A stretch of DNA of 64,000 nucleotides from Acidovorax temperans (GCF_006716905.1 NZ_VFPV01000001.1:994001-1058000), one strand, 5' to 3'; shown: positions 29,170-41,720, counted from the first letter of the stretch. Numbers and translations: made by a program. Notes: generated by a model from the sequence alone, not told the origin.

Positions 29170-30648
29170 TCAGTTCAGCTTTTGCAGGGCCACATGCTTG
29201 AGCAATTCAGCCACCGAGGTATCCATCACGTCGGTGAAGGGGCGTGGGTACAAGCCCATTGCCAGGACGGCAATCGCCAACAGCGACAAAATCAGAAACT
29301 CGCGGCTGCCGATATCGGTCAGTTCCTTGACGTGGCTGTTTCCCACGGGGCCCAGATAGACACGCTTGAACATCCACAGTGTGTAGGCAGCGCCAAAAAT
29401 CAACGCGGTTGCAGCAGCCAGGCCAATCCAGAAATTCGCTTTGACAGCGCCCAGAATCACCATCCACTCGCCCACAAAACCGGCAGTGCCCGGCAGCCCG
29501 CAGTTGGCCATGGCAAACAACAATGCAAACGCAGTGAAGTTGGGCATGGTGTTGACGACGCCACCATAGGCAGCAATCTCACGCGAGTGAACGCGGTCGT
29601 ACAACACACCAATGGACAGGAACATGGCACCCGACACAAAGCCGTGCGCAATCATCTGAACCAAGCCGCCAGAGACGCCCAGGTCATTGAAGATGAAGAA
29701 GCCCAGCGTGACAAAGCCCATGTGTGCGACCGAAGAGTACGCCACCAGTTTCTTCATGTCTTTCTGGACCATGGCGACCAAACCGACATAGATCACAGCG
29801 ACCAAAGACAGGGCAATCATCAGCCATGCCCATTCGCGCGATGCATCTGGAGCAATGGGCAGCGAGAAGCGCAGGAAACCATAGGCGCCCAGCTTCAGCA
29901 TGATGGCCGCCAGCACGGCGGAACCACCCGTAGGAGCCTCCACGTGCACGTCAGGCAACCAAGTGTGCACAGGCCACATCGGCACCTTGACTGCAAACGC
30001 TGCAAAGAAAGCGAAGAACAACAGTGTCTGGGCCGTGCTGCTCAGTGGCATCTTGTGCCAGGCTGCAATATCAAAGCTGCCACCTGATTGGTTGTACAGG
30101 TAGATCAGCGCGATCAGCATCAACAGGGAGCCGAGCAGCGTGTACAGGAAGAACTTGAAGGCCGCGTAGATCTTGTTTGGACCACCCCAGATACCGATGA
30201 TCAGGTACATCGGGATCAGCGTGGCTTCAAAAAAGACGTAGAACAACATGCCGTCCAAGGCCGTGAACACGCCAATCATCAGCCCCGACAAAATCAGGAA
30301 AGCGCCCATGTACTGGTTGACGCGCTCTGTAATGGACTCCCAGGAGGCCAACACCACAATCACTGTGATGAAAGCTGTCAGGGGCACGAACCAAAACGAA
30401 ATACCGTCAACGCCCAGGTGGTAGTTGATATTGAAGCGCTCGATCCAAACCGCTTTCTCCACGAACTGCATGGCAGCAGTACCCGTCTGAAAGCCGCCAT
30501 ACAAAGGCAGGGTCACCAGCAGACCGGCCAGCGCACCAATCAATGCAATCCAACGCACTGCACGCGCGTGCTCATCGCGCCCCAAAGCGAGCAAAACGGC
30601 ACCAAAAACGATAGGCGTCCAGATTGCGAGACTCAACAACGAACTCAT
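29170..30648 (-). CDS. nuoM: NADH-quinone oxidoreductase subunit M
   Basis: An antiporter-like membrane subunit of complex I. ATG 30648 (MSSLLSLAIWTPIV) was chosen over an upstream in-frame start because AAGGA lies 8 bases before it. The product is 492 residues. The conserved KVPMWPVHTWLPDVHVEAP and LVAYSSVAHMGFV blocks mark the discontinuous helices and proton channel. Confidence 0.97.
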   Translation of the reverse strand: MSSLLSLAIWTPIVFGAVLLALGRDEHARAVRWIALIGALAGLLVTLPLYGGFQTGTAAMQFVEKAVWIERFNINYHLGVDGISFWFVPLTAFITVIVVLASWESITERVNQYMGAFLILSGLMIGVFTALDGMLFYVFFEATLIPMYLIIGIWGGPNKIYAAFKFFLYTLLGSLLMLIALIYLYNQSGGSFDIAAWHKMPLSSTAQTLLFFAFFAAFAVKVPMWPVHTWLPDVHVEAPTGGSAVLAAIMLKLGAYGFLRFSLPIAPDASREWAWLMIALSLVAVIYVGLVAMVQKDMKKLVAYSSVAHMGFVTLGFFIFNDLGVSGGLVQMIAHGFVSGAMFLSIGVLYDRVHSREIAAYGGVVNTMPNFTAFALLFAMANCGLPGTAGFVGEWMVILGAVKANFWIGLAAATALIFGAAYTLWMFKRVYLGPVGNSHVKELTDIGSREFLILSLLAIAVLAMGLYPRPFTDVMDTSVAELLKHVALQKLN

Positions 30649-30661
30649 TTTGTTGTTTTCC

Positions 30662-32695
30662 TTATTTGATGAGTTGCATGAAGAAGTCGCCCCAGACAAA
30701 CCAAGTCATCAGTGCGAACACACCCAGAATCATCACCAAGGCGTAGTGGAAGATAAAGCCCGACTGAACCCAGCGCACCACGCCAGAAATAGCGCCGACC
30801 AGCTTCCACGAGCCGTTCACCACCCCTCCATCGATGATGGCCTGATCGCCGACCTTCCAGAGGCCAACACCCAAGGCACGAGCTCCCTTAGCCAAGATGT
30901 TCTCGTTGATCCAGTCGAGGTAGTACTTGTTTTCCAGCAGGCGGTACAGAGGCTGTACGCGCGCCTTGATGCCTGCGGGCAAAGCGGGGTTGACCATGTA
31001 CATGTAGTACGACAAGGCCACCCCAGCTAAAGCCAGCCAGAACGGTGCAGTTTGGAGACCGTGCAACGCCATCGCCACGGGGCCGTGGAAAATCTCGCCC
31101 AGTTTGGCCATTGCAGGGTGCTTGGCTGCATCCACAAAAATCACGTCTTTGAAGAAATCGCCAAACAACATGGGCTGAATGAACATGAAACCCACCACCA
31201 CCGATGGGATGGCCAGTAGCACGAGAGGAACCGTCACCACCCAAGGAGATTCGTGGGGCTCATGATGGTCATCATGCCCGTGGTGGTCACCATGGTGAGC
31301 ATCAGGGTTCTGGTCAAACCGCTCCTTGCCATGGAAGACCAAGAAATACATGCGGAACGAATAGAACGCGGTCACGAAGACGCCAGCCAGCACCGCGAAA
31401 TGCGCGAACCCAGCAGCAGGAAGATGGCTGAAATGCACGGCCTCAATGATGCTGTCCTTGGAGTAGAAACCCGAGAACAGCGGAGTACCAATCAACGCCA
31501 GGGAACCAAGCAACGAAGTGATCCAGGTGATCGGCATGTACTTGCGTACCCCGCCCATCCAGCGGATATCTTGGTTGTGGTGCATGCCCATGATGACGGA
31601 GCCAGCGCCCAAGAACAGCAGAGCCTTGAAAAACGCGTGCGTCATCAGATGGAACACGGCCACCGAATAAGCGGAAGCGCCCAATGCCACCGTCATGTAA
31701 CCCAACTGCGACAGCGTGGAATAAGCCACCACGCGCTTGATGTCGTTTTGGATGATGCCCAGGAAACCCATGAACAGCGCTGTGATGGAACCAATCACCA
31801 GGATGAAATTCAGAGCGGTGTCTGACAATTCAAACAAGGGCGACATGCGCGATACCATGAAAATGCCAGCAGTCACCATCGTGGCCGCGTGAATCAACGC
31901 AGAAATGGGAGTGGGACCTTCCATCGAGTCAGGCAGCCACACATGCAGCGGAAACTGCGCCGACTTGCCCATGGCGCCGATGAACAGGCAGATGCAAATC
32001 ACTGTGACCAGCATCCAGCCAGTGCCCGGGAAGTTCAGAGCACCAAGTTCGTTCGATTTCGCGAAGATTTCACCGTAATTCAGGGTGCCTGTGTATGCGG
32101 CGATCAAACCGATACCCAGAATGAATCCAAAGTCACCAACCCGATTCACCAAAAAAGCCTTCATGTTGGCAAAAATGGCCGACGGCTTGTTGAACCAGAA
32201 ACCGATCAGAAGATAAGAGACCAGGCCTACTGCCTCCCAGCCGAAGAACAGCTGCAGCAGGTTGTTGCTCATGACCAGCATGAGCATGGAGAAAGTGAAC
32301 AGCGAAATGTAGGCAAAGAAGCGGTTGTAGCCGTCGTCTTCCTCCATGTAACCGATGGTGTAGATATGGACCATCAGCGACACAAAAGTAACCACGACCA
32401 TCATCATGGCGGTCAGGCTGTCAACCAGAAAGCCCACTTCCATCTTGAGACCACCAACCACCATCCACGTGTACAGCGTCTCGTTGAAGCGCGCGCCATC
32501 CAATGCAACGCTCTTGAGCGTCATGGCAGAGAGAATAAAGGCAACCAGCACACCCAGGATCGTCAGCGTGTGGCTGAGGCGACGCCCAATCCAGTTGCCG
32601 CCAAAGGTTGTACCGAATACGCCAGCCAGCAAAGCGCCCGCCAGCGGAGCCAGCGGAACAGCCAGGAGCGTTGAAGCAGAGAGGGTTTGACTCAT
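30662..32695 (-). CDS. nuoL: NADH-quinone oxidoreductase subunit L
   Basis: The largest antiporter-like subunit, 677 residues. The central core shows KSAQFPLHVWLPDSMEGPTP and VVAYSTLSQLGYMTVALG. The C-terminal extension forms the long lateral helix seen in complex I. A His-rich cytoplasmic or periplasmic loop (DAHHGDHHGHDDHHEPHE) before that extension is noticeably metal-binding-like. Confidence 0.97.
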   Translation of the reverse strand: MSQTLSASTLLAVPLAPLAGALLAGVFGTTFGGNWIGRRLSHTLTILGVLVAFILSAMTLKSVALDGARFNETLYTWMVVGGLKMEVGFLVDSLTAMMMVVVTFVSLMVHIYTIGYMEEDDGYNRFFAYISLFTFSMLMLVMSNNLLQLFFGWEAVGLVSYLLIGFWFNKPSAIFANMKAFLVNRVGDFGFILGIGLIAAYTGTLNYGEIFAKSNELGALNFPGTGWMLVTVICICLFIGAMGKSAQFPLHVWLPDSMEGPTPISALIHAATMVTAGIFMVSRMSPLFELSDTALNFILVIGSITALFMGFLGIIQNDIKRVVAYSTLSQLGYMTVALGASAYSVAVFHLMTHAFFKALLFLGAGSVIMGMHHNQDIRWMGGVRKYMPITWITSLLGSLALIGTPLFSGFYSKDSIIEAVHFSHLPAAGFAHFAVLAGVFVTAFYSFRMYFLVFHGKERFDQNPDAHHGDHHGHDDHHEPHESPWVVTVPLVLLAIPSVVVGFMFIQPMLFGDFFKDVIFVDAAKHPAMAKLGEIFHGPVAMALHGLQTAPFWLALAGVALSYYMYMVNPALPAGIKARVQPLYRLLENKYYLDWINENILAKGARALGVGLWKVGDQAIIDGGVVNGSWKLVGAISGVVRWVQSGFIFHYALVMILGVFALMTWFVWGDFFMQLIK

Positions 32696-32726
32696 TCTTG
32701 AGAACCTAGGGAATACGGGTGGCTCA

Positions 32727-33035
32727 TCAACCCTTGAGGGTGTTGAGGTCTTCTGCGTTGATGCTGGTCTTGTTTCGGAACAGCAGCACCAGAATGGCCA
32801 GCCCGATAGCGGACTCAGCTGCGGCCACGGTCAAGATAAAAAACACGAACACCTGCCCGTGCATGTCATCCAGATAATGGGAGAACGCGACAAAGTTCAT
32901 GTTGACGGCCAGCAGCATCAGCTCAATCGCCATCAACAAAACAATCAGGTTCTTGCGGTTCAGAAAAATGCCGATGACCGACAAAGCAAACAGCATCGCA
33001 CCCAGCGACAGAAAATGCCCCAAAGTCAAAGTCAT
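32727..33035 (-). CDS. nuoK: NADH-quinone oxidoreductase subunit K
   Basis: A 102-residue subunit with three helices. The conserved glutamates in [11 protein letters not shown] and [11 protein letters not shown] lie in the central proton path. Its start overlaps the nuoJ stop by 4 bp, indicating translational coupling. Confidence 0.97.
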   Translation of the reverse strand: MTLTLGHFLSLGAMLFALSVIGIFLNRKNLIVLLMAIELMLLAVNMNFVAFSHYLDDMHGQVFVFFILTVAAAESAIGLAILVLLFRNKTSINAEDLNTLKG

Positions 33036-33700
33036 GCTTTTTTCTCCTCGACTGGCGCCGCTTCTGGCAAAGGTTCGGATGGTTTCTGCGTAGCAGCCAC
33101 CTTCACCACTTCCAGACGGTCGCGAGCGCGAACACGAACCTGGTTCGCAGGGTTGATCGCCTTGCTGTCCTTGCGCTGGCGCAGCGTCAGGGCAATGGCA
33201 GCGATCATGGCCACCAGCAGAATCACAGCAGCGATTTCAACGGGGTACAGGTACTGTGTGTACAGCAGCTTACCCAGCGCCTTGGTGTTGGAATATTGGA
33301 CGACCTGCCCTGCAGCATCCAACAAAGGAGCTACAGCCTTCGGCTCCTCAAGGCCGCGGAAGCCGCCCATGAGCACAGCAGCCATCTCCAGCGCAATCAA
33401 GGCGCCCACCGTAGCTGCCAGAGGGAAGTGCTTCCAGAAACCCTTGCGCACAGTGTCGATGTGAATATCCAGCATCATCACCACGAAAAGGAATAGCACC
33501 ATCACGGCGCCCAAATAGACCAGCACCAGTGCGATAGCGAGAAACTCTGCCTTCAGAAGCAACCAAACAGCTGCCGCCTGGGAGAAAGCAAGAATGAGAT
33601 ACAGCACCGCATGCACGGGGTTACGTGCGGTGATGACGCGGAAGGCTGCAAAGAGCAGCACAACCGAGAACAGATAAAAGAAACCAGTCTTGGCATCCAT
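33032..33700 (-). CDS. nuoJ: NADH-quinone oxidoreductase subunit J
   Basis: A membrane subunit of complex I, 222 residues, with five helices in the first 170. The pi-bulge helix region is visible as [20 protein letters not shown]. The C-terminal 50 residues are a charged tail ([20 protein letters not shown]) longer than in E. coli, as is usual in Burkholderiales. Confidence 0.96.
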   Translation of the reverse strand: MDAKTGFFYLFSVVLLFAAFRVITARNPVHAVLYLILAFSQAAAVWLLLKAEFLAIALVLVYLGAVMVLFLFVVMMLDIHIDTVRKGFWKHFPLAATVGALIALEMAAVLMGGFRGLEEPKAVAPLLDAAGQVVQYSNTKALGKLLYTQYLYPVEIAAVILLVAMIAAIALTLRQRKDSKAINPANQVRVRARDRLEVVKVAATQKPSEPLPEAAPVEEKKA

Positions 33701-33750
33701 GGATCGGGTCTTTATAGAGAGTCTGGCAAACAGGCTGAGTCCAACACCGA

Positions 33751-34263
33751 TCAGCGGTATTTGGCGTCTGCAGCCTTGGCCGCAGCAATTTCGCCTTCGT
33801 AGCGGTCACCCACTGCCAAGAGCATGTCCTTCGTGAAATACAGGTCGCCCCGCTTTTCGCCGTGGTACTCGAAAATGTGCGTTTCCACAATGGAATCCAC
33901 TGGGCAACTTTCTTCGCAAAAGCCGCAGAAGATGCACTTCGTCAAATCGATGTCATACCGGGTGGTGCGACGCGAACCATCATCACGGACGTCTGATTCA
34001 ATCGTGATGGCCATCGCAGGGCAGACAGCTTCGCAGAGCTTGCAAGCAATGCAACGCTCTTCCCCATTTTCATAGCGACGCAGTGCGTGAAGACCACGGA
34101 ACCGAGGGGACAGAGGTGTCTTTTCCTCAGGGAATTGAACGGTCACCTTGCGGCGGAATGCATAACGCCCCGTAAGGGCCATGCCCTTGAGCAATTCCAC
34201 GAGCATGAAGCTCTTAAGGAAGTCTTTGAAAGAGAAAGGTGCAGCAGCAACAACGGCAGTCAT
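33751..34263 (-). CDS. nuoI: NADH-quinone oxidoreductase subunit I
   Basis: A peripheral-arm ferredoxin-like subunit of 170 residues. Two [4Fe-4S] motifs are intact: [12 protein letters not shown] and [12 protein letters not shown]. These clusters pass electrons from NuoG toward the NuoB terminal cluster. Confidence 0.97.
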   Translation of the reverse strand: MTAVVAAAPFSFKDFLKSFMLVELLKGMALTGRYAFRRKVTVQFPEEKTPLSPRFRGLHALRRYENGEERCIACKLCEAVCPAMAITIESDVRDDGSRRTTRYDIDLTKCIFCGFCEESCPVDSIVETHIFEYHGEKRGDLYFTKDMLLAVGDRYEGEIAAAKAADAKYR

Positions 34264-34275
34264 TTGTGTCCCCGC

Positions 34276-35352
34276 TTATTTCCAGATATTCCAGGGCGAG
34301 AGCAACCACCCGCCCACCAGTACCAGGCACACCAACGTGACTGGAATGAAAATCTTCCAGCCCAGACGCATGATCTGGTCATAGCGGAAGCGAGGAAACG
34401 TGGCACGGATCCAGATGAACATCGAGACGACCAAGAACGTCTTGGCTGCTAACCACACCCACCCGGGAATGAAGGCCAAGGCGTCAAATGGAGGCAACCA
34501 TCCGCCCAGGAACATCAGCACGGCAAGGATGGACACCAGCCACATGCTCGCGTATTCCGCCAGGAAGAAAATGGCGAAACCCATACCCGAATATTCAACC
34601 ATGTGTCCGGCCACAATTTCTGCCTCGCCCTCGACCACGTCGAACGGGTGACGATTGGTCTCAGCAACTCCGGAAATCAGATAAACCAAGAAAATCGGCA
34701 GAAGGGGCAACCAGTTCCAGGACAACAGCCCAAAACCGTGCGACGCCGCCCAACCTCGGGCTTGGCTTGCAACGATTTCTGTCAGGTTCATGCTGCCTGA
34801 CACCATGATCACGATCAGGAAGCAAAAGCCCATCGCAATTTCATAGCTCACCATCTGCGCAGACGCACGCAGCGCACCCAAGAAGGCGTACTTCGAGTTG
34901 GAAGCCCAACCCGCGATGATGACGCCGTACACCTCAATCGATGTGATGGCCATTACCAGCAAAAGACCCGCATTGACGTTGGCCAGAGCCACATCAGGAC
35001 CGAAGGGAATTGCGACCCAGGCCGCCAACGCTGGCATGATCGCCATCACGGGCCCCAGAACAAACAAACCCTTGCTTGCTGCTGTGGGCTGAATAATTTC
35101 CTTGGTCAGAAGCTTCAGTGCGTCAGCAATCGGCTGCAACAGTCCCAACGGTCCGACACGGTTGGGGCCATGACGTACTTGCATGAAACCCAAGAGCTTG
35201 CGCTCCCACAGCGTCAGATAGGCCACGGCGCCCATCAGGGGAGCCAGAATGCAAACGATCTTCAGCAAGATCCAAAGAACAGGCCATGCCGCAGCTGTCC
35301 ACCAGCCGAAGGGAAGCAGGCCAAGGCCGGCGTTATAGAGCGCGTCAATCAT
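34276..35352 (-). CDS. nuoH: NADH-quinone oxidoreductase subunit H
   Basis: A membrane subunit of 358 residues that forms the quinone entry chamber with NuoB and NuoD. Conserved blocks include [21 protein letters not shown] and [19 protein letters not shown]. The start overlaps the nuoG stop by 4 bp. Confidence 0.97.
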   Translation of the reverse strand: MIDALYNAGLGLLPFGWWTAAAWPVLWILLKIVCILAPLMGAVAYLTLWERKLLGFMQVRHGPNRVGPLGLLQPIADALKLLTKEIIQPTAASKGLFVLGPVMAIMPALAAWVAIPFGPDVALANVNAGLLLVMAITSIEVYGVIIAGWASNSKYAFLGALRASAQMVSYEIAMGFCFLIVIMVSGSMNLTEIVASQARGWAASHGFGLLSWNWLPLLPIFLVYLISGVAETNRHPFDVVEGEAEIVAGHMVEYSGMGFAIFFLAEYASMWLVSILAVLMFLGGWLPPFDALAFIPGWVWLAAKTFLVVSMFIWIRATFPRFRYDQIMRLGWKIFIPVTLVCLVLVGGWLLSPWNIWK

Positions 35353-37487
35353 GCTGCCACCTCTTCACGTGCCATACGCGCATCTGCGGTCAATTGCAAA
35401 GATGGGGAGCGACGCACCAGGCCATCCAGCTGGTAGATGGAAGCCACCACGGGTTCGCCTACTGCACCGGAGCCCGAAGCAGTCACGCCGCCAGTCACCG
35501 CATTGGACAATTGAGCCGCATCGATCCGGGAGAACGCGCCAGGTGCAGCGTTCGTAGCGCGTACCAACACGTCCTGCGACGTTTCGAAATCAAAGCCAGG
35601 AATCTCCAGCATATTGGCCAATACGCGGAGCACCTTCCAAGCAGGCCGCGTATCGCCCAAAGGACGCACGACTGCATGGAAGCTCTGCAGGCGCCCTTCC
35701 GCATTGATGAAGCTACCCGAGGTTTCGGTGAATGGGGCGATAGGCAGGAGAACATCGCTGAACTCCATGTTGGCTTTGAATGGACTCAAGGTGACAACCA
35801 TTTCGGCGCCTGAGAGCGCGTCGGTGGCGCGTGCGCCGACCGAAGAGTCGTGCACAGGCTCGTTGTTCAGAAGGAGAACCGCCTTGAGACCACCCGACAA
35901 CATCTGGGCCGCGTTCAAACCACCCTTGACGGGATGGGCACCCACGAACTGTGCACCGACGGTGTTAGCAGCTTCAGTCAAATAGCCAACCGTGGCACCG
36001 GTGTGCTCACCAATCCAATTGGCCAGAGCCAGCAACTGCGTAGCTTGGGCATGGTGTGCTGCGGCGTTGCCCAACAGCACCGCTTTGCGCTCACCCGCCA
36101 TCAGCGAACGCGCGACAGCTGTAGCAGCGTCATCGATAACAAACGAACCGGCGGGCCCCGCCACACCCTTTTCTTGTGCAACCGCTGCCGCAATACCGCC
36201 CAGTGCCTGCATCCATTGGGAGGCCGCGTGCTTCAAGAGGTGCTTGACAGGAATGGCCCAGTCACGCTCAACCGAATCCAGTGCGATGACTTGGCAACCA
36301 TGGCGAGCCGCCTGGCGAATCCGTTGTGCAAACAGAGGATGATCCTTACGCAAATTGGACCCCACCACCAAAACGCTCTGCAGCGTGGAGAGCGATGCAA
36401 TGGAGGTGCCCAACCAGCGGATACCTTCTGGAGCGCTGAATTCAGCGTTGCGCAGACGGTAGTCGATGTTGTCACTACCCAAGCCGCGTACCAATGCACC
36501 TGCCAAATACAACTCTTCCACGGTGCTGTGCGGACTCACCAGCGCGCCGATGGACTCGGCGCCATGGTCATGGCGAATGTTCTTGAGGCCGTTGGCAACG
36601 TACTCCAGTGCTGTTTGCCAGTCCACTTCCTTCCAAACACCGCCCTGCTTCAGCATGGGCTGAGTGAGGCGATCTTCGCCATTGAGCGCTTCATAGGAAA
36701 AACGGTCACGGTCCGCGATCCAGCACTCATTCACTGCTTCGTTCTCAAACGGAACGACGCGCATCACCTTGTGGTTTTTGACCTGGACGATCAAGTTTGC
36801 ACCGGTAGAGTCATGTGGGCTCACAGAGCGGCGGCGGGACAACTCCCAGCTGCGCGCGCTGTAGCGGAAGGGCTTGCTCGTCAATGCGCCGACGGGACAG
36901 ATATCAATCATGTTGCCCGACAACTCGGAATCCACCGTGTCACCACTCACCGTGGTGATTTCGGAATGCTCACCACGATGGATCATGCCCAGTTCCATGA
37001 CGCCAGCCACTTCTTGGCCAAAGCGCACGCAGCGGGTGCAATGAATGCAGCGGCTCATCTCCTCCATGGAGATCAATGGGCCCACATCTTTGTGCAGCAC
37101 AACACGCTTTTCTTCTTCGTAACGCGAAGAAGAGCCGCCATAACCTACAGCCAAGTCCTGCAACTGGCATTCACCACCTTGATCGCAAATGGGGCAATCC
37201 AGCGGGTGATTGATCAGGAGAAATTCCATCACCGACTTCTGGGCCTTGATCGCCTTGTCGGATTTGGTACGGACCACCATGCCTTGCGTCACGGGCGTTG
37301 CGCAAGCTGGCATCGGCTTTGGAGCCTTCTCAACGTCTACCAGGCACATGCGGCAGTTGGCAGCAATCGAGAGCTTCTTGTGATAGCAGAAATGTGGGAT
37401 GTAGGTGCCTGCTTTCTCAGCCGCATGCATCACCATGCAGCCTTCGGCAACTTCTACTTTCTGACCGTCCAGTTCAATTTCAACCAT
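35349..37487 (-). CDS. nuoG: NADH-quinone oxidoreductase subunit G
   Basis: The largest hydrophilic subunit, 712 residues. The N-terminal [2Fe-2S] domain has [15 protein letters not shown]. The His-ligated and Cys-ligated [4Fe-4S] sites are in [15 protein letters not shown] and [14 protein letters not shown]. The rest is a degenerate molybdopterin-oxidoreductase domain. Confidence 0.96.
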   Translation of the reverse strand: MVEIELDGQKVEVAEGCMVMHAAEKAGTYIPHFCYHKKLSIAANCRMCLVDVEKAPKPMPACATPVTQGMVVRTKSDKAIKAQKSVMEFLLINHPLDCPICDQGGECQLQDLAVGYGGSSSRYEEEKRVVLHKDVGPLISMEEMSRCIHCTRCVRFGQEVAGVMELGMIHRGEHSEITTVSGDTVDSELSGNMIDICPVGALTSKPFRYSARSWELSRRRSVSPHDSTGANLIVQVKNHKVMRVVPFENEAVNECWIADRDRFSYEALNGEDRLTQPMLKQGGVWKEVDWQTALEYVANGLKNIRHDHGAESIGALVSPHSTVEELYLAGALVRGLGSDNIDYRLRNAEFSAPEGIRWLGTSIASLSTLQSVLVVGSNLRKDHPLFAQRIRQAARHGCQVIALDSVERDWAIPVKHLLKHAASQWMQALGGIAAAVAQEKGVAGPAGSFVIDDAATAVARSLMAGERKAVLLGNAAAHHAQATQLLALANWIGEHTGATVGYLTEAANTVGAQFVGAHPVKGGLNAAQMLSGGLKAVLLLNNEPVHDSSVGARATDALSGAEMVVTLSPFKANMEFSDVLLPIAPFTETSGSFINAEGRLQSFHAVVRPLGDTRPAWKVLRVLANMLEIPGFDFETSQDVLVRATNAAPGAFSRIDAAQLSNAVTGGVTASGSGAVGEPVVASIYQLDGLVRRSPSLQLTADARMAREEVAA

Positions 37488-37501
37488 ATGTGTTCTCGCA
37501 A

Positions 37502-38857
37502 TCAGGCGGATGCGGCAGCTTGCGAGCCTTTGTTCCGGATCAATGCCTCAAACTCAGGACGGAAATGCTTCAGCATGGCACGCACAGGCATTGCTGCGGC
37601 ATCACCCAAAGCGCAAATTGTTCGACCCTGGATGTTGTCGGCAACAGAGTTGAGCAAGTCGAGATCGCCATCACGGCCTTGCCCATGCTGAATGCGGTCG
37701 ATCACACGCCACATCCAGCCCGTGCCTTCGCGGCAAGGCGTGCATTGGCCACAGGATTCGTGTGAATAGAAATACGACAGGCGCAGCAGGCTTTCCACCA
37801 TGCTCCGCGAATCATCCATCACGATCACGGCGCCAGAACCCAACATCGACCCCGCCTTGGCGATGGAGTCATAGTCCATCGTGCATTCCATGATGATGGA
37901 AGCAGGCAGCACAGGGGAAGAGGATCCACCAGGAATCACGGCCTTGAGTTGACGTCCCTTACGAACGCCGCCCGCCAGCTCCAGCAATTTGGAGAAGGGG
38001 GTTCCCAGGGGGATCTCGTAGTTTCCGGGATTCTCCACATCGCCAGACACCGAGAAAATCTTGGTGCCGCCGTTGTTTGGCTTGCCGCATTCCAGATAGG
38101 CTGCGCCGCCGTTTCGGATGATCCATGGCACAGCGGCAAATGTCTCGGTGTTATTGATCGTGGTCGGCTTGCCGTACAAACCAAAACTCGCAGGAAACGG
38201 AGGCTTGAAGCGTGGCTGTCCCTTCTTGCCTTCCAGGGACTCCAACAACGCAGTTTCTTCACCGCAGATGTAAGCTCCAAAACCGTGGGCCGCATGCAGC
38301 TGGAAGCTGAAGTTGCTTCCCATGATGCCGTCGCCCAAATAGCCCGCCGCACGCGCCTCTTCCAGCGCCGCTTCGAAGCGTTCGTAAGACTGGAAAATTT
38401 CACCGTGAATGTAGTTGTAACCCACGCTGATGCCCATCGCATAGGCGGCAATGATCATGCCTTCAATCACGATGTGCGGATTGAATTGCAGGATATCGCG
38501 GTCTTTGCAAGTTCCAGGCTCACCCTCGTCCGAGTTGCAAACCAGATACTTCTGACCAGGGAAAGAGCGCGGCATGAAGCTCCACTTCAGCCCCGTAGGA
38601 AAGCCTGCACCCCCACGACCACGCAAGCCAGACTCTTTGACCGTTGCGATCACTTGATCTTGCGTCAAGCCTTCTCCGCCGTCCTTACCCAGGATGCGAC
38701 GAAGTGCCTGGTAGCCACCGCGAGCCTCGTAATCCTTGATGCTCCAGTTGCTGCCATTCAGTCCTGCATAAATCTGCGGGTTGATATGGCGATCATGGAA
38801 ACAGGTCTGAACACCTGTCGCCTTGAATTGCGAAAGAATTTCTGCGGCAGTGGTCAT
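37502..38857 (-). CDS. nuoF: NADH-quinone oxidoreductase subunit F
   Basis: The NADH- and FMN-binding subunit. ATG 38857 ([11 protein letters not shown]) has GGAGGG upstream and overlaps the nuoE stop as ATGA, so it was chosen over a longer frame reaching 38926. The product is 451 residues. The NADH/FMN loops [13 protein letters not shown] and [13 protein letters not shown] and the cluster motif [14 protein letters not shown] are intact. Confidence 0.97.
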   Translation of the reverse strand: MTTAAEILSQFKATGVQTCFHDRHINPQIYAGLNGSNWSIKDYEARGGYQALRRILGKDGGEGLTQDQVIATVKESGLRGRGGAGFPTGLKWSFMPRSFPGQKYLVCNSDEGEPGTCKDRDILQFNPHIVIEGMIIAAYAMGISVGYNYIHGEIFQSYERFEAALEEARAAGYLGDGIMGSNFSFQLHAAHGFGAYICGEETALLESLEGKKGQPRFKPPFPASFGLYGKPTTINNTETFAAVPWIIRNGGAAYLECGKPNNGGTKIFSVSGDVENPGNYEIPLGTPFSKLLELAGGVRKGRQLKAVIPGGSSSPVLPASIIMECTMDYDSIAKAGSMLGSGAVIVMDDSRSMVESLLRLSYFYSHESCGQCTPCREGTGWMWRVIDRIQHGQGRDGDLDLLNSVADNIQGRTICALGDAAAMPVRAMLKHFRPEFEALIRNKGSQAAASA

Positions 38858-39345
38858 TGCTTGCCCTCCGCTGCACGCAAACCGTCCACCAACTGGTCTA
38901 GTTTGTCGTTGTCCATAAAACTGCACATGGTGCGGTCATTCACCAGCATCACTGGCGCATCGGCACAAGCGCCCAGGCACTCGCACTGCTGCAAAGTGAA
39001 CAAACCATCCGCAGTCGTCTCGCCCATGGAAACACCGAGCTTCTGCTCCAGATGGCGCAGGGCCTTTTGACCATCACGCAGTTGGCATGGCAAATTGGTG
39101 CAGACATTGAGCTTGTACTTGCCAACAGGTTGCTGGTTGTACATGTTGTAGAAAGTCGTGACTTCATGCACCGCAATCTGGGGCATGCCCAGGTAGTCGG
39201 CGATCACGGCTTCGCTCTCGGCACTCACATAGCCTTGCTCTTGCTGCACGATGGAAAGGCAAGCCATCACGGCAGACTGCTTCTGGTCTGCCGGGTACTT
39301 CGCCACTTCGCGCGCGAATCGCGCCAACGTCGCTTCGGTAATCAT
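38854..39345 (-). CDS. nuoE: NADH-quinone oxidoreductase subunit E
   Basis: A thioredoxin-like [2Fe-2S] subunit, 163 residues. The cluster ligands are in VCTNLPCQL and [11 protein letters not shown]. Overlaps of 4 bp with both neighbours show tight translational coupling in the nuoD-nuoE-nuoF block. Confidence 0.97.
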   Translation of the reverse strand: MITEATLARFAREVAKYPADQKQSAVMACLSIVQQEQGYVSAESEAVIADYLGMPQIAVHEVTTFYNMYNQQPVGKYKLNVCTNLPCQLRDGQKALRHLEQKLGVSMGETTADGLFTLQQCECLGACADAPVMLVNDRTMCSFMDNDKLDQLVDGLRAAEGKQ

Positions 39346-40595
39346 CGGTCAATTTCTCCGAACACGATATCCATGGTGCCAATGATCGCCACCGCATCGG
39401 CAATCATGTGTCCCCGAGCCATTTCATCCAGCGTGGCCAGGTGCGCAAAACCAGGGGCACGGATCTTCAAACGATAGGGCTTGTTCGCGCCATCGCTCAC
39501 CAAGTAGATACCAAACTCTCCCTTGGGATGCTCCACCGCTGCATAGGTTTCGCCTTCAGGCACGTGAAAACCTTCGGTGAACAGCTTGAAATGGTGAATC
39601 AACTCCTCCATGTTGGACTTCATGGATTCGCGCGAAGGGGCGGCAACTTTGTGGTTGTCAGTGATGACCGGCCCAGGGTTGGCGCGCAGCCAATCCACGC
39701 ATTGCTTGATGATGCGATTGGACTCGCGCATTTCCTGCACACGAACCAGATATCGGTCGTAGCAATCACCCGTCTTGCCAACCGGAATATCAAAATCGAC
39801 CCGATCGTAAGCATCGTAAGGCTGCGTCTTGCGTAAATCCCAAGCGATACCAGAGCCACGCAGCATGGGTCCTGTCATGCCCAGATTCAAAGCACGCTCA
39901 GGCTTTACGACCCCAATACCCACCGTACGCTGTTTCCAGATACGGTTGTCAGTCAGGAGAGTTTCGTACTCATCCACGCAACCTGGGAAGCGCTTCGTGA
40001 AATCGTCGATGAAGTCCAGCAAAGAACCCTGGCGATTCTGATTCATCGCCTCCAGCGCTTTGGCGTTCTTGATCTTGCTGACTTTGTACTGGGGCATCGT
40101 ATCGGGAAGATCCCGGTACACACCACCCGGACGGAAGTACGCAGCATGCATGCGCGCGCCCGAAACGGCCTCGTACATATCAAAAAGATCCTCACGTTCA
40201 CGGAACGTGTAGATCAGGATGGTGGAACTGCCGCAATCATTACCATGCGAGCCGAGCCACATCAGGTGATTCAGCAAACGCGTGATTTCCGAGAACATCA
40301 CACGGATGTACTGCGCACGCACAGGCACCTCAATGCCGAGCAACTTCTCGATGGCCAGGCAATACGCGTGCTCATTGCACATCATGGACACATAGTCCAG
40401 ACGGTCCATGTATGGCAAAGACTGGATGAACGTCTTATGCTCAGCCAGCTTCTCAGTCGCGCGGTGCAGCAAGCCAATGTGCGGATCAGCACGCTGAACA
40501 ACCTCACCGTCCAGCTCCAGAACCAAACGCAACACACCGTGCGCCGCAGGGTGCTGGGGTCCAAAATTCAGGGAATAATTTTTGATTTCAGCCAT
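39342..40595 (-). CDS. nuoD: NADH-quinone oxidoreductase subunit D
   Basis: A 49-kDa-type subunit of 417 residues, related to NiFe hydrogenase large subunits. It lines the quinone site with NuoB. The N-terminal [19 protein letters not shown] and [15 protein letters not shown] blocks are conserved, as is the C-terminal [10 protein letters not shown] end. It is separate from nuoC, unlike the fused E. coli gene. Confidence 0.97.
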   Translation of the reverse strand: MAEIKNYSLNFGPQHPAAHGVLRLVLELDGEVVQRADPHIGLLHRATEKLAEHKTFIQSLPYMDRLDYVSMMCNEHAYCLAIEKLLGIEVPVRAQYIRVMFSEITRLLNHLMWLGSHGNDCGSSTILIYTFREREDLFDMYEAVSGARMHAAYFRPGGVYRDLPDTMPQYKVSKIKNAKALEAMNQNRQGSLLDFIDDFTKRFPGCVDEYETLLTDNRIWKQRTVGIGVVKPERALNLGMTGPMLRGSGIAWDLRKTQPYDAYDRVDFDIPVGKTGDCYDRYLVRVQEMRESNRIIKQCVDWLRANPGPVITDNHKVAAPSRESMKSNMEELIHHFKLFTEGFHVPEGETYAAVEHPKGEFGIYLVSDGANKPYRLKIRAPGFAHLATLDEMARGHMIADAVAIIGTMDIVFGEIDR

Positions 40596-40621
40596 GATGG
40601 TTCACATGAGCGCAAAGCAGC

Positions 40622-41230
40622 TCAGTGCAGGCCTCCGTACTTGTCTTCGCGAATGATGCGAGGCGTGATTTCACGCGGCTCGATGGATACCGGCTCGTAA
40701 ACCACGCGGCGTTGCTCGGCGTCGTACCGCATTTCCACATGGCCAGACAAAGGGAAGTCCTTGCGGAAGGGGTGGCCGATAAACCCATAGTCGGTCAAGA
40801 TGCGACGCAGGTCATTGTGACCATCGAACACGATACCAAACAGATCGAAAGCCTCGCGCTCGTACCAGTTGGCAGAGTTCCACAACTCAGCCACCGACGC
40901 CATCATTGGAAAATCGTCATCAGCACAGAACACCTTGACGCGTACACGCTGGTTCAGACTGACCGACAAGAGATGGGAGACCACCGCATATCGCGGACCT
41001 TCTTGAACGGCATCTGCGTAGGTGGAATAGTCCACACCACACAGGTCAATCAACTGCTCGAATTTGCATGCATCCGAGTCACGCAAGATACGCATGGACT
41101 CCAGGTAGTCCGCAGCAGCTACCGTCACCGTCACCTCATCCAAGGCGAGCGTGACCTGACGGGCCTTAGCACCCAAGGCCGCGGCAATGTTCTTTTTGAG
41201 CTCTTCAGGCCGAATGGCTACAGCAGTCAT
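40622..41230 (-). CDS. nuoC: NADH-quinone oxidoreductase subunit C
   Basis: A 30-kDa-type peripheral subunit of about 202 residues. The signature region is [22 protein letters not shown], followed by [26 protein letters not shown] and two ATG codons are adjacent at the start; ATG 41230 gives the best spacing to GAAGGG. Confidence 0.96.
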   Translation of the reverse strand: MTAVAIRPEELKKNIAAALGAKARQVTLALDEVTVTVAAADYLESMRILRDSDACKFEQLIDLCGVDYSTYADAVQEGPRYAVVSHLLSVSLNQRVRVKVFCADDDFPMMASVAELWNSANWYEREAFDLFGIVFDGHNDLRRILTDYGFIGHPFRKDFPLSGHVEMRYDAEQRRVVYEPVSIEPREITPRIIREDKYGGLH

Positions 41231-41240
41231 CATCAACCCT

Positions 41241-41720
41241 TCAAGCGCGAGCGATCGTATTGGTGCGGCGGATTTTTTGCTGCAACTGGATGATCCCGTA
41301 AATCAGCGCTTCCGCTGTTGGAGGGCAGCCAGGCACATAAACATCCACAGGCACGATGCGATCACAGCCACGCACCACTGAATAACTGTAGTGGTAGTAA
41401 CCACCACCATTGGCACACGAGCCCATGGAGAGCACCCAGCGCGGCTCGGACATCTGGTCGTACACCTTGCGCAGCGCAGGAGCCATCTTGTTGCAGAGGG
41501 TTCCGGCAACAATCATCAAATCCGACTGACGAGGGCTGGCACGAAACACTTCCGCGCCAAATCGACCAATGTCATAACGCGCAGCGGCGGCGTGCATCAT
41601 TTCCACCGCACAGCAAGCCAAGCCAAACGTCATGGGCCACAAAGAACCGGTCTTGGCCCAATTCACCACCGAGTCGTAACTCGTGGTGATAAAGCCTTCC
41701 TTCATCACGCCTTCAATCAT
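41241..41720 (-). CDS. nuoB: NADH-quinone oxidoreductase subunit B
   Basis: The subunit holding the terminal [4Fe-4S] cluster N2. Cluster ligands are in [19 protein letters not shown] and [14 protein letters not shown] 41720 ([10 protein letters not shown]) gives the usual length, 159 residues, with AAGGA upstream. A longer frame to 41807 would overlap nuoA. Confidence 0.97.
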   Translation of the reverse strand: MIEGVMKEGFITTSYDSVVNWAKTGSLWPMTFGLACCAVEMMHAAAARYDIGRFGAEVFRASPRQSDLMIVAGTLCNKMAPALRKVYDQMSEPRWVLSMGSCANGGGYYHYSYSVVRGCDRIVPVDVYVPGCPPTAEALIYGIIQLQQKIRRTNTIARA